Source of the DNA: an uncultured Muribaculaceae bacterium
Lineage (GTDB): Bacteria > Bacteroidota > Bacteroidia > Bacteroidales > Muribaculaceae
Assembly (NCBI GenBank): GCA_947628305.1
Contig: CANQZG010000002.1
Coordinates: forward strand, 235,629-299,628
Direction of reading: 5' to 3'
Length of the DNA: 64,000 nucleotides
Shown here: one piece after another, positions 45,227 through 53,016 of the stretch
Position numbering within the stretch: the first letter of the stretch is position 1
Layout: each line of letters begins with the position of its first letter
The notes under the pieces: model-generated
Told to the model about the DNA's origin: nothing
What the model saw: only the letters and a program-made list of their open reading frames with translations
Database searches by the model: none
Program-made: the position numbers and the translations under genes

Positions 45227-46390
45227 AAAAGTCTCGATATCTTTGTCGCCACGTCCCGATACATTAACGACCACGATGTCGTCAGGTTTGAATCGGACGT
45301 GCTCGAGCACGGCGAGAGCGTGGGAGCTTTCCATTGCGGGTATGATTCCTTCCATTGCAGTCAGGCGGTAGGCTGCTTGCAGAGCCTCGTTGTCGGTAAT
45401 CGCGAACGGTGTTGTGCGGCCGGCGTCGGCCATAGCCGCGTGCATAGGGCCTACTCCCGGATAGTCGAGTCCTGCCGAGATGCTGTAAGGCTCCTTTACA
45501 TTGCCGTTTTCATCGAGAATGACGAGAGTGTTTGAGCCATGGAGCACTTTTTCGCGGCCTATTGTGAGTGTCGCGGCAGTCTGTCCTGAATCGCTGCCTT
45601 TCCCGCCACCTTCGCCTACAAGAAGTTTGACCGACGGTTCATCGATAAAATGGTAGAACGCCCCGGCGGCATTACTCCCACCGCCCACGCATGCAATCAC
45701 ATAGTCAGGCAGTTCACGCCCCTCTTTTTCAAGTAATTGCCGGCGGATTTCCTCTGAAATAACCGATTGGAAGCGGGATACGATTTCGGGGTAGGGATGA
45801 GGGCCTACCGCACTGCCAATCAGATAAAATGTTTCTTCGGGATTTGCACACCAGTCCATCAGTGCCCGGTCGACGGCCTCGGTCAGTGTTCCGCTGCCTG
45901 ATTCCACCGCAACGATTTCAGCCCCGAGCATCTTCATCCGTTCCACGTTGGGGCGTTGACGCTGTATGTCGGTCGCGCCCATATAAATAGTGCAGCCGAG
46001 GCCCATTAGGGCGCATACGGTCGCTGTCGCCACGCCGTGCTGTCCCGCTCCGGTCTCGGCTATTATCCGTTTTTTGCCCATGCGTTTGGCAAGTAATGCC
46101 GACCCTATGGCGTTATTGATTTTGTGTGCGCCGGTGTGGTTGAGGTCCTCGCGTTTGAGATATATTTTTGCTCCGTAGTGCTTGCTAAGGCGTTCGGCCA
46201 GATAGAGAGGGGTGGGGCGGCCCACGTAGTCACGCAAGAGACGGTCAAACTCGGTCTTGAATTCAGGGTCATCGATGTAACGGTGGTAGGCCTCGGTCAA
46301 GGCATCGATGTTTGGACGGAGGATTTCGGGGATGAATGCACCGCCGAAACGGCCATAGAATCCATTTGAGTCAGCTTGAAAAGTTTTCAT
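45212..46390 (-). CDS. trpB: tryptophan synthase beta chain
   Basis: Joins indole and serine to make Trp, with PLP. Full length (392 residues): [15 protein letters not shown] near the N-terminus, the PLP lysine in [31 protein letters not shown], and [10 protein letters not shown] as the phosphate loop. No trpA or other trp gene is in the window, so it is unlinked from the operon or acts as a salvage enzyme for indole. The 210-nt leader is an attenuator (46425-46637). The last residues and the stop codon come from repeat element copy 2. Confidence 0.96.
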   Translation of the reverse strand: MKTFQADSNGFYGRFGGAFIPEILRPNIDALTEAYHRYIDDPEFKTEFDRLLRDYVGRPTPLYLAERLSKHYGAKIYLKREDLNHTGAHKINNAIGSALLAKRMGKKRIIAETGAGQHGVATATVCALMGLGCTIYMGATDIQRQRPNVERMKMLGAEIVAVESGSGTLTEAVDRALMDWCANPEETFYLIGSAVGPHPYPEIVSRFQSVISEEIRRQLLEKEGRELPDYVIACVGGGSNAAGAFYHFIDEPSVKLLVGEGGGKGSDSGQTAATLTIGREKVLHGSNTLVILDENGNVKEPYSISAGLDYPGVGPMHAAMADAGRTTPFAITDNEALQAAYRLTAMEGIIPAMESSHALAVLEHVRFKPDDIVVVNVSGRGDKDIETFLRAC

Positions 46391-46424
46391 AATGTTATAT
46401 TTATTGGTAAAATTGAATTCGGAT

Positions 46425-46464
46425 AAAAAATAAACCGCCGAGGAGTTTCGTGACTCATCGGCGG
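46425..46464 (-). terminator. attenuator terminator in the trpB leader
   Basis: On the minus strand a 12-position stem (CCGCCGATGAGT with ACTCCTCGGCGG, one mismatch, loop CACGAA) followed by TTTATTTTTT. It lies 34 bp before the trpB ATG and 38 bp after the leader-peptide stop codon, so it can only act as a conditional terminator. Confidence 0.88.
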
Positions 46465-46501
46465 TGATTACGCTTTAGGAAGCGTGTATCGTTACTGAGT
46501 T

Positions 46502-46588
46502 TTATGAGACGCAAGTCATTGTCGCCACCGATGTATGATACCGGCTGCGCCACCAAAAGAATTGAATATTTGTCGCGAATACTTGCAT
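46502..46588 (-). CDS. trp leader peptide (28 residues, tandem Trp)
   Basis: A 28-codon frame from ATG at 46588 to TAA at 46502-46504, too short for ordinary gene calling. It begins MQVFATNIQ and contains FFWWRSRY, with the two Trp codons (TGG TGG) at positions 12 and 13 (46550-46555). The position, the tandem Trp and the antiterminator overlap support a regulatory leader peptide rather than a functional protein. The promoter lies at 46607-46637. Confidence 0.8.
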   Translation of the reverse strand: MQVFATNIQFFWWRSRYHTSVATMTCVS

Positions 46589-46606
46589 TTGTCAATATTT
46601 ATGCTG

Positions 46607-46637
46607 CAAATTAAAACATAATTTTTATAATTTCCAA
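46607..46637 (-). promoter_or_regulatory. promoter for the trp leader and trpB
   Basis: On the minus strand TTG (46635-46637), 20 nt, then TTAATTTG (46607-46614), seven of eight matches to TAnnTTTG. The start of transcription would fall about 12 nt before the leader-peptide ATG. Confidence 0.6.
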
Positions 46638-46652
46638 TCAATTTTTGAAAAA

Positions 46653-48143
46653 TTATTGGACTATGCGTGGATTGGGGTCGGCTGAGACCGAGATGTCTTT
46701 GAAGCGACCGTTCTCGAATTCGTTGATAAGGTCGCGGTAGAGCAGGTTGGGACTGCGTGCGATTACGGTGCCGTTGGTGAATTCCTCCATGGAGTCGCCT
46801 CCGTTGGCGAGGTAGTCGATGGTGGCGATGCGGTAGGTTTTCTTTGGATTGATTCTTTTGCCGTTGATTGTGACATCGGTTGCGCCTTTTGAACCTTTGA
46901 TACGTCGGCCTTTGACGCTTGCACTCACGGCTTGCTCGCCGAGGTATTTGTCGAACAGGGCGATGAGGTCTTTGCCTTTCAATTCCAAGACAACGACACG
47001 GTTATTGAACGGCAGCATCTCGATTATGTGGCCTTGGGTTACCGTCCCTTTGGGTAGGGAGTTGCGTATGCCACCGATGTTTACAAGCCCCATGTCGATT
47101 GGTTTCCCTGATATCCGTTCTCCGACCGAGGTGGCGAAGTCGCTTAACAGATTGCGAAGCTGCCATGATGCCCGTGGAAAATCCAGGGCTGTCGTACCCA
47201 CTTTTATCGCCTTTATCGAGTCTACCTTGAATCGGTAGGGGGTGAGCAGGGCCTCGTCGGCGGGAGTCACATTTTTGTCAAGGCGCGAGTTTACCGGGAT
47301 GATGCGTGAGGTGGCGGTCCCTTTGTCAAAGTCGATGTCTATTTCGCCAAGGTATTTCCCTCCTTTGCCGAGTTGCGCGATAAGTACAGGTCTGCCGGCC
47401 TTGTTATCGATTAAGTAAGGGATGTCACCGGACTGTGGGTTTATTAATGTATGGGAATGACCGCCTATCACCACGTCGATGTTTTCAGTCTCACGGGCGA
47501 GTTTGACATCGTATGGGTAACCTATGTGTGTTATCGCGATTATTCGGTCGGCCCCGACAATGTTTTTGAGAAACCAGGCTGTCGCATTGGCCTTTTCAAC
47601 TCCGTTTTCATATTTAAGACCGATACAGTTGGCCGGGTCAATCAATCCTTTAGGGTCGATGTTTATTGCGATTATACCTACTTTCCTGTTGTCAATCTCC
47701 CGAATTACGTATGGGACGAACATACTGTCGAGAGGGGTTTCCCTGAAATCATAGTTGGTTGACAATCGTGTCGGTGTCGCCGCCTGGTATTTACGGGCCA
47801 GGGCCTCCATGCCGTTGTCAAATTCGTGGTTGCCGAGAATCTGTATGTCATATCCCAAAGCATTGAGCATCTTTTGCTCGACCTCTCCGTCAAATAGGGT
47901 GAAGAACAACGACCCCTGCCATGCGTCGCCGGCATCGACAAGCAATACGTTGGGTTGTGCCTTGCGTACGCTGTCAATTAACACTTTTCTACGGAGCACA
48001 CCGCCCATTCCGTCAGCGTCAGGGTCTATCTGGCTATGGGTGTCGTTGGTGTGTAGGATGACAAGATGCTGTGCAGATGTGTCGTTATGGCTTGTCGCGA
48101 ATACGGCGACAATCAAGTATAATAAGGCTCTAAATGATTTCAT
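46653..48143 (-). CDS. secreted bifunctional metallophosphatase/5'-nucleotidase (UshA family)
   Basis: Hydrolyses nucleotides in the periplasm. The signal peptide ends near residue 24 (HNDTSAQ). The metallophosphoesterase domain has LHTNDTHSQID, DAGDAWQGS, GNHEFDNG and GGHSHT, giving the two-metal site. From about residue 320 the 5'-nucleotidase C-terminal domain follows, with NIGGIRNSLPKGTVT and NGGDSM near the end. The 496 residues hold both domains in one chain. It starts 28 bp after the glycosyltransferase stop and probably shares its transcript. Confidence 0.93.
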   Translation of the reverse strand: MKSFRALLYLIVAVFATSHNDTSAQHLVILHTNDTHSQIDPDADGMGGVLRRKVLIDSVRKAQPNVLLVDAGDAWQGSLFFTLFDGEVEQKMLNALGYDIQILGNHEFDNGMEALARKYQAATPTRLSTNYDFRETPLDSMFVPYVIREIDNRKVGIIAINIDPKGLIDPANCIGLKYENGVEKANATAWFLKNIVGADRIIAITHIGYPYDVKLARETENIDVVIGGHSHTLINPQSGDIPYLIDNKAGRPVLIAQLGKGGKYLGEIDIDFDKGTATSRIIPVNSRLDKNVTPADEALLTPYRFKVDSIKAIKVGTTALDFPRASWQLRNLLSDFATSVGERISGKPIDMGLVNIGGIRNSLPKGTVTQGHIIEMLPFNNRVVVLELKGKDLIALFDKYLGEQAVSASVKGRRIKGSKGATDVTINGKRINPKKTYRIATIDYLANGGDSMEEFTNGTVIARSPNLLYRDLINEFENGRFKDISVSADPNPRIVQ

Positions 48144-48171
48144 CGTATAATTTTTCAGTTAAACATCGGGG

Positions 48172-49365
48172 TTATTGATTATGTTCTAATGCGGTATTAT
48201 ATACATTAATATATTTAGACGCTATCACTGAAGGGGAGAACCGTGATACGACATCGGCCCGAATGGCGTCGGGGTCATATTGTTGTGACAGGGCCTTTAT
48301 TATCGATTCTTTCAATGCGTCGGCACTGAATGAGTCACATACCAAGCCATTTCGCGAGGATATAAGTTCCTCGCTACCGCTGATTGGATACATGACGACG
48401 GGCCGTCCGCATGCCATGGCTTCAAGAGGCGTCTGGGCGAACGCCTCGGATTGGGATGACAGGACAAAAACATCTCCGGCCGAGTAGACTGATGAAAGTT
48501 GCCTTGGGTCACGTATTGTCCCTGTCTGTACGGTGTATGGATAATCGATTGCACCTGTGTTGTCTCCTACAGCGAGAATCTTGATGTCGTCCCGTCCTGT
48601 CAGTCGGACGGCCTCGACGAGTCTGTCAAGACCTTTGCGCGGGTCTTTAATGTCGGCGGCGACGAATGTCAGCACTTTTTCGTCAGGTGATAACCCGAAT
48701 TGCCTGCGGGCGTCGGTTTTGTCAACAGGGGTGAATTTGTCACAATCCACCATGTTGTTGATTAGGTGTCTGGAGGCGTTGGCGATGACTGGTGATTCGC
48801 CGAACTGTCGCATCATCATACTTGACAGGAACACGATTGATAGGTTTTTGACACCGTTGACCCATTCTTCTTTCAGACGGCGGTATTTCAACTCGAGAGG
48901 CTCGTTATCGATGGATGAGTCCGCATAGTGTGTCACGCCGTGAAACAGATTCTCATCGTGTAATGTCCACACGATTGGTTTGTTTACGTTTTTGAAAAAC
49001 GATGGATAGTCTATATAGTCATTAATCCAGTGCAGATGAATGATATCGGCTTCTTTTACAAGTGGATGACGGCTCATGTCGATACGTGATACCGGCAGGG
49101 TGTAACAGCCTTGTCCTGATGATTTCAGACGAGAAACCGCCCGTTCATCCTTGGTCATGAATCCGGCCTTGGACAGTATTTTGCCCAGTTTATAACGGAA
49201 ATGGCCTCCCGATGTAACAGTGGGGTCATCCTTGTGTTTTTTTCGCCTGACAAGCATGTGGCTGTTCATTCCGTTGTCAAGTAATGCATGGTGGATGCGC
49301 CAGGCACATCCACCCGCTCCGCCTACATCGGAGCGTGATATATGTAATACTTTTATCGGTCGCAT
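48172..49365 (-). CDS. GT4-type glycosyltransferase
   Basis: A retaining GT-B enzyme that probably adds a sugar to a surface glycan. The N-terminus HISRSDVGGAGGCAWRIHHAL is the acceptor-side glycine-rich loop, and the donor site shows SSQSEAFAQTPLEAMACGRPVV (the E-x7-E motif) near residue 300. The start is placed at 49365 (397 residues), seven bases after the -7 box TATTTTTG; the frame from 49398 begins upstream of that promoter. There is no polysaccharide cluster nearby. The acceptor is unknown. Confidence 0.9.
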   Translation of the reverse strand: MRPIKVLHISRSDVGGAGGCAWRIHHALLDNGMNSHMLVRRKKHKDDPTVTSGGHFRYKLGKILSKAGFMTKDERAVSRLKSSGQGCYTLPVSRIDMSRHPLVKEADIIHLHWINDYIDYPSFFKNVNKPIVWTLHDENLFHGVTHYADSSIDNEPLELKYRRLKEEWVNGVKNLSIVFLSSMMMRQFGESPVIANASRHLINNMVDCDKFTPVDKTDARRQFGLSPDEKVLTFVAADIKDPRKGLDRLVEAVRLTGRDDIKILAVGDNTGAIDYPYTVQTGTIRDPRQLSSVYSAGDVFVLSSQSEAFAQTPLEAMACGRPVVMYPISGSEELISSRNGLVCDSFSADALKESIIKALSQQYDPDAIRADVVSRFSPSVIASKYINVYNTALEHNQ

Positions 49366-49372
49366 ATTTTTA

Positions 49373-49456
49373 CAAAAATACGGATAAGTCGAGAGCAAAG
49401 CAAAATTATTTTAGCTTTGCCGAGCGAAAGTATTTAAGACGAAGTCAAAAATACGG
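49373..49456 (-). promoter_or_regulatory. promoter-bearing repeat array C, facing the glycosyltransferase
   Basis: One complete unit plus the end of another. The complete unit has the GGCAAAGC/GCTTTGC inverted repeat, TTTG (49401-49404), 20 nt and -7 TATTTTTG (49373-49380). Upstream of it, CTTCGTCTTAAATACTTTCGCTC is the same linker as in array B, preceded by CCGTATTTTTG, the tail of a second unit. Confidence 0.75.
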
Positions 49457-49502
49457 AATTTATTTGTATGCCATGACAAAAAATGATTACTTTTGAAAAA
49501 CA

Positions 49503-49696
49503 GAAGTCATCTTGACTTTTGAATCGTTGACATTTCCAGGCATTCTTGAGGTTGTTTTCGGGTCGTTTCAAGGGTGCGATGCGGGCATCGTGACCGCGGA
49601 ACGAGGCGAAAACAGACCAAGAATGGCGGAAAGGTCTCGAAACAATTATCAGATGGCTGATGATTTTAACATCCTTCAAGAAGTCAAGATGACTTC
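49503..49696. repeat. dispersed foldback element, copy 4 (194 bp)
   Basis: Ends form a perfect 16-bp inverted repeat GAAGTCATCTTGACTT (49503-49518 and 49681-49696), continuing imperfectly to TTGAA. These termini differ from copies 1-3, but the core matches: AAGGGTG, the stem CGATGC-GG-GCATCG (49579-49592), then TGACCG and GAGGCGAAAAC, aligning with copy 3. It occupies the gap before the glycerate kinase gene, ending 15 bp from its ATG. A small open frame on the plus strand inside is a by-product. Confidence 0.78.
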
Positions 49697-49711
49697 ATAA
49701 CCTCTAATGTA

Positions 49712-50809
49712 ATGATTGTAGTCGCCTGTGACAAATTCAAAGGTACACTGACCGCCACAGAGGCATGTGAGGCGGTTGGCGGTGAGTTGTCACGTTTTTT
49801 CCCTGATGAGAAGACCGTGCCGTTCCCTGTCGCTGACGGCGGGGAGGGGACAGCCGAGGTGTTAGGTCGATTGTTTGGGTTGAAACAAGGCAGGTTGGAA
49901 GGCTTTGATGCCCTGATGTCGCCGGTCGGTGTAACATATTATTATGGAGATGATGTTGTGGTGGCTGACTGTGCGTCAGTATTGTCGTTGAGTCTGCTTG
50001 GAGACAGACGCGATGTTATGAAAGCGACATCATGGCCAGTGGGGGACATGCTTGCAAAGATTGTCGGTCGTCATGGGGACACACCCGTCTGTCTTGGGGT
50101 GGGTGGCACGTCAAGTTGTGACGGTGGTGCAGGATTGTTGCAGGCTCTCGGTTGCCGTTTACAAGGAATCGGTGACAGTGAAATCGTGACCCCGTCCTCA
50201 TTGCGTTTCATCAGAGGAATTGAGATAGTGGATGCGGTCAGACTTCCGGAGATAACATTGTTATGTGATGTGTCAGTCCCGTTGTTGGCGGTTCATGGCG
50301 ACTCGGCTCTGACGTTTGTACCGCAAAAGGGCGGTGATGCCGGGATTGTCAGCGAGTTGAATGATGCGCTCTCTCATTGGCGTGAAGTAGTGGGTTATGA
50401 TGGGGTAGACCGATACGGTGACGGAGCGGGCGGCGGAATTCCATTCGCTTTGACGAGGTTGTTCGGGGCGACAGCCGTCGATGGTGCAGGATTTGTAATC
50501 CGGCGTTCTGGCATTTTTGAAAAATTGCGTCCTCGGTTGCTGGTTGTCGGAGAGGGGTGTCTTGATAATCAGTCGATGCTTGGAAAGGTCACAGGCCGAC
50601 TGGCTGATGCAGCCCGAAGTAACGGCATTGCTGTAATGGCGGTTGCAGGCAAGGTGGCCGCTGATTTTGCGGGACGTGAAATGTTTGACGTTGTGATTGA
50701 TGCTTCTGAAATGTCACGAGGTCGTGTTCCCGCTGACGCTCATGAGGCCGTTGTGAATATCAGACGTGCGATAGAAGGACATGTATCTGAGATTGCTAAA
50801 CTTATTTAA
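49712..50809 (+). CDS. glxK: glycerate kinase (GlxK/GarK type)
   Basis: Phosphorylates D-glycerate in the cytosol, feeding it into glycolysis. The N-terminus MIVVACDKFKGTLTATEACEAV and the stretch PVADGGEGTAEVL are the family signature, followed by LGVGGTSSCDGGAGLLQALG and GDGAGGGIPFALTRLFGA. The 365 residues match class I glycerate kinases. It stands alone, with repeat element copy 4 immediately upstream and no visible consensus promoter between them; whether the element supplies one is open. Confidence 0.95.
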   Translation: MIVVACDKFKGTLTATEACEAVGGELSRFFPDEKTVPFPVADGGEGTAEVLGRLFGLKQGRLEGFDALMSPVGVTYYYGDDVVVADCASVLSLSLLGDRRDVMKATSWPVGDMLAKIVGRHGDTPVCLGVGGTSSCDGGAGLLQALGCRLQGIGDSEIVTPSSLRFIRGIEIVDAVRLPEITLLCDVSVPLLAVHGDSALTFVPQKGGDAGIVSELNDALSHWREVVGYDGVDRYGDGAGGGIPFALTRLFGATAVDGAGFVIRRSGIFEKLRPRLLVVGEGCLDNQSMLGKVTGRLADAARSNGIAVMAVAGKVAADFAGREMFDVVIDASEMSRGRVPADAHEAVVNIRRAIEGHVSEIAKLI

Positions 50810-50826
50810 ATGTATACGGTTTATAG

Positions 50827-50856
50827 TTTGACAAGATGATAATCTTGTTAATTTTG
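50827..50856 (+). promoter_or_regulatory. promoter with an inverted repeat in its spacer
   Basis: TTTG (50827-50830), an 18-nt spacer and -7 TAATTTTG (50849-50856). The spacer (50831-50848) is exactly the inverted repeat ACAAGAT-gata-ATCTTGT. A second inverted repeat, built around CGGTT-ATA-AACCG, lies in the leader (about 50866-50888). Both are candidates for control of the next gene. Confidence 0.55.
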
Positions 50857-50927
50857 TGACATATATACGGTTATAAACCGAATATATACCCACGTTGTTA
50901 TCTATTTATAATTAAATACGCATCAAG

Positions 50928-51794
50928 ATGAAAACAAGAAATCTGTTACTTATGCTCGCGGTTTGCTCAATGCCATTCACGGGATGTGTCAGCAATAAGA
51001 AGTTCACAAAGCTGAATGCCGAGCATGAGGCCTTGAAGAAAGAATATAATGCGTCACAGGTGCAGCTTGCCGAGAGTCGTGCCGGAGTCAAGAGCCTTGA
51101 GGCTATGTTGGCCGAAGCCAAGAGGAACAACGAAGAACTCAAACGCAGTTATGCCGCGTTGCAGGGCTCTCTTGACCAAAGTCTTAAGCAGAACACCCAA
51201 GGGAATGTCAATATCTCGAAACTTGTCGATGAAATCAACGCTTCCAACCAGTATATAAAGCAGCTTGTGGCTGCCAAGTCAAAGTCAGACTCGCTCAACA
51301 TGGTCTTGACCAACAACTTGACGCGTTCCTTGACCCGTGATGAACTTAAGGAGGTCGATGTCAAGGTGCTGAAAGGGGTTGTATACATATCGCTTGCCGA
51401 CAATATGTTGTTTAAGTCGGGCAGTTATGAGGTCAACGACCGTGCGATGCAGACGCTTAGCAAAATCGCTAAAATCATTAAGGATTATAACGACTATGAT
51501 GTCCTTGTCGAGGGTAACACTGATGATGTTCCCATTAATCGTACAAATATCCGTAACAATTGGGACTTGAGCGCGCTGCGTGCTTCATCGATTGTGCAGA
51601 TTCTACAAGAAAAGTATGGCGTGAATCCTTCGCGTCTGTCGGCTGCCGGTCGTGGAGAGTATAATCCGATTGCTGATAATACCACCGACCTTGGCCGTCA
51701 GCGTAATCGTCGCACCGAGATTATAATCACTCCCAAACTTGACCAGTTCCTTGACCTCATAGACAAAGCACCGGAGACGGATGAAGCCAAGTAG
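50928..51794 (+). CDS. OmpA-family peptidoglycan-associated lipoprotein with coiled coil
   Basis: An outer-membrane lipoprotein that binds the cell wall. The lipoprotein signal ends PFTGCVSNKK (Cys at 20). Residues about 28-125 form a coiled coil (LKKEYNASQVQLAESRAGVKSLEAMLAE and onward). The OmpA domain spans about 165-275, with VEGNTDDVPI and NWDLSALRASSIVQIL, containing the conserved Asp and Arg that hold diaminopimelate, and RQRNRRTEIIIT near the end. A strong terminator follows. The layout is common in Bacteroidales (an OmpA with an N-terminal coil in place of a barrel). Confidence 0.93.
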   Translation: MKTRNLLLMLAVCSMPFTGCVSNKKFTKLNAEHEALKKEYNASQVQLAESRAGVKSLEAMLAEAKRNNEELKRSYAALQGSLDQSLKQNTQGNVNISKLVDEINASNQYIKQLVAAKSKSDSLNMVLTNNLTRSLTRDELKEVDVKVLKGVVYISLADNMLFKSGSYEVNDRAMQTLSKIAKIIKDYNDYDVLVEGNTDDVPINRTNIRNNWDLSALRASSIVQILQEKYGVNPSRLSAAGRGEYNPIADNTTDLGRQRNRRTEIIITPKLDQFLDLIDKAPETDEAK

Positions 51795-51821
51795 CAGTGG
51801 GGTAGCCCTATCGATGATAAC

Positions 51822-51872
51822 ATGATTGAAGTCACCGAGAAACGAGTTCTCGGTGACTTCAATCATTTTTTT
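51822..51872 (+). terminator. Rho-independent terminator of the OmpA lipoprotein gene
   Basis: A 20-bp perfect stem (ATGATTGAAGTCACCGAGAA and its complement, five-base loop) ending in a run of seven T, 27 bp after the stop codon. Confidence 0.93.
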
Positions 51873-51882
51873 GTGGAAATAA

Positions 51883-51914
51883 TTTGGTCGTTTAAATAAA
51901 AGACGTTAACTTTG
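51883..51914 (+). promoter_or_regulatory. promoter of the tRNA-Arg pair
   Basis: TTTG (51883-51886), 20 nt, then TAACTTTG (51907-51914): a full match to the Bacteroidetes consensus. Transcription should begin about 40 nt before the first tRNA. Confidence 0.8.
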
Positions 51915-51959
51915 CACTCGCAATCACGAAAAAGAGTTCGTCGATTATAAACAATTATT

Positions 51960-52033
51960 GGCTCCTTAGCTCAACTGAATAGAGCATCTGACTACGGATC
52001 AGAAGGTTACAGGTTTGAATCCTGTAGGAGTCA
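51960..52033 (+). tRNA. tRNA-Arg (anticodon ACG), first copy
   Basis: A 74-nt cloverleaf: acceptor GGCTCCT pairs with AGGAGTC, the anticodon loop is CTACGGA within TCTGA/TCAGA (ACG, read as ICG, decoding CGN), and the T arm contains GGTTTGAATCC. CCA is not encoded. The D arm is AGCTCAACTGAATAGAGC. Identical to the second copy. Confidence 0.95.
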
Positions 52034-52046
52034 CAAAAGAGCAATC

Positions 52047-52120
52047 GGCTCCTTAGCTCAACTGAATAGAGCATCTGACTACGGATCAGAAGGTTACAGG
52101 TTTGAATCCTGTAGGAGTCA
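52047..52120 (+). tRNA. tRNA-Arg (anticodon ACG), second copy
   Basis: Identical over all 74 nt to the first copy, separated by 13 nt. The pair shares the upstream promoter. The last two bases of this tRNA form the base of the hairpin at 52119-52158. Confidence 0.95.
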
Positions 52121-52158
52121 CGACAAAGGGCAGTTCGTTAGAACTGCCCTTTGTCGTG
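52119..52158. terminator. hairpin after the tRNA pair
   Basis: An 18-bp perfect stem (CACGACAAAGGGCAGTTC and its complement, loop GTTA). There is no T tract. It lies 5 bp from the stop of the converging SDR gene and could stop both transcripts or help process the tRNA 3' end. Confidence 0.7.
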
Positions 52159-52163
52159 ATGTG

Positions 52164-53006
52164 TCAGACGTATATCATTTTGTGGGTCATCCCTCCGTCA
52201 ATGGTAATAATCTCGCCGTTGATAAAATTATTGTCGGGATGGGAGATGAACACCGCCATGCGGGCGATATCCTCGGGGCGCCCTACACGTTGAGATGGAT
52301 GTTGGGTATGGTCGTTTTCAGATAGCTTTGTGTAATCGCCGGTCTCAATCCATCCGGGGGAGATGGCGTTCACTGTGATTCTCCATGGGGACAGGGACAT
52401 CATGAGGGAATGGGTCAATGCGTTCACTCCTCCCTTGGACGCCGAATATCCTGTGGTGTCGGTTTCGCTCATCGTTGCACGGGTGGAACTTATGTTGATG
52501 ATACGGCCGCCATAGTTATTGGGAGTGTCCAGGGTTGAGCGATGCCGGGCCAAGAATCGCGCGGTGAGGAACACTGGTCGTAGATTGGTCGCAAGGGTAC
52601 GGTCAAAATCCTCTACTGAGGTTTCCGTCAGGGGCTTGAATTGACAGATGCCGACATTGTTTATAATGACATCGATATCGCCATGGCGTGACACGATGTT
52701 GTCGAGCGCACCCTCTAAAGCATCGGGGTCGGTCACATCCAGAGGATAGAACTGTGCGCCGGTTGACTGAGCGGTTGTCCTTCCGGCGTTCAAGTCGTTG
52801 TCGCAGAATGCGACATAGCATCCTTCGTCACGGAACGCTCTGACAATCGCACGGCCTATGCCGCATGCGCCACCGGTGACGAAAACACGAAGCGGAGGCA
52901 AAGACGGACGTTTCAACGATGTAGACCTTATCGGTCGGTGTGACCTTGAGGATAGTTTCCCCGCACGGTATTCCTCCATGCGTTTTTCAAGATAGTTGTC
53001 GGCCAT
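52164..53006 (-). CDS. SDR family oxidoreductase with an N-terminal extension
   Basis: A Rossmann-fold dehydrogenase. The cofactor loop GGACGIGRAIVRAF begins near residue 46, after an unusual 40-residue basic extension (NYLEKRMEEYRAGKL and onward). INNVGICQF replaces the usual NNAG. The catalytic Ser is in ISSTRATM and the YxxxK motif reads YSASKGG, followed by NAISPGWIET. The substrate is unknown. It begins 10 bp after the lipoprotein gene, so the two are co-transcribed. The closing residues, INGEIITIDGGM, are typical of classical SDRs. Confidence 0.92.
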   Translation of the reverse strand: MADNYLEKRMEEYRAGKLSSRSHRPIRSTSLKRPSLPPLRVFVTGGACGIGRAIVRAFRDEGCYVAFCDNDLNAGRTTAQSTGAQFYPLDVTDPDALEGALDNIVSRHGDIDVIINNVGICQFKPLTETSVEDFDRTLATNLRPVFLTARFLARHRSTLDTPNNYGGRIINISSTRATMSETDTTGYSASKGGVNALTHSLMMSLSPWRITVNAISPGWIETGDYTKLSENDHTQHPSQRVGRPEDIARMAVFISHPDNNFINGEIITIDGGMTHKMIYV

Positions 53007-53016
53007 ATACAGTCTC

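Larger units (their letters stand above)
46425..46600 (-). ncRNA. trp leader attenuator RNA (Bacteroid-trp-like)
   Basis: The trpB 5' leader holds, in order, a leader peptide frame (46588-46502), a short hairpin ACGCTT-CCTA-AAGCGT (46472-46487) and the terminator. The segment CATCGGTGG (46533-46525), inside the leader frame, is complementary over nine positions (one G-U) to CCGCCGATG (46464-46456), the first half of the terminator. Pairing there would be the antiterminator. It begins 16 nt after the second Trp codon, so a ribosome stalled for lack of Trp leaves it free. An RNA class called Bacteroid-trp is known upstream of trp genes in this phylum; I infer that this is a member. Confidence 0.75.

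Noticed and set aside
44988..45371. A 127-codon plus-strand frame
   Set aside because: It spans repeat copy 2 and the antisense of trpB; no promoter or family pattern supports it.
49512..49700. A 62-codon plus-strand frame
   Set aside because: It is contained in foldback element copy 4 and uses its terminal repeats as coding sequence.
51960..52120. Duplicate tRNA considered as an att site of an integrated element
   Set aside because: The copies are complete tRNAs 13 nt apart, with nothing between them; there is no integrase.
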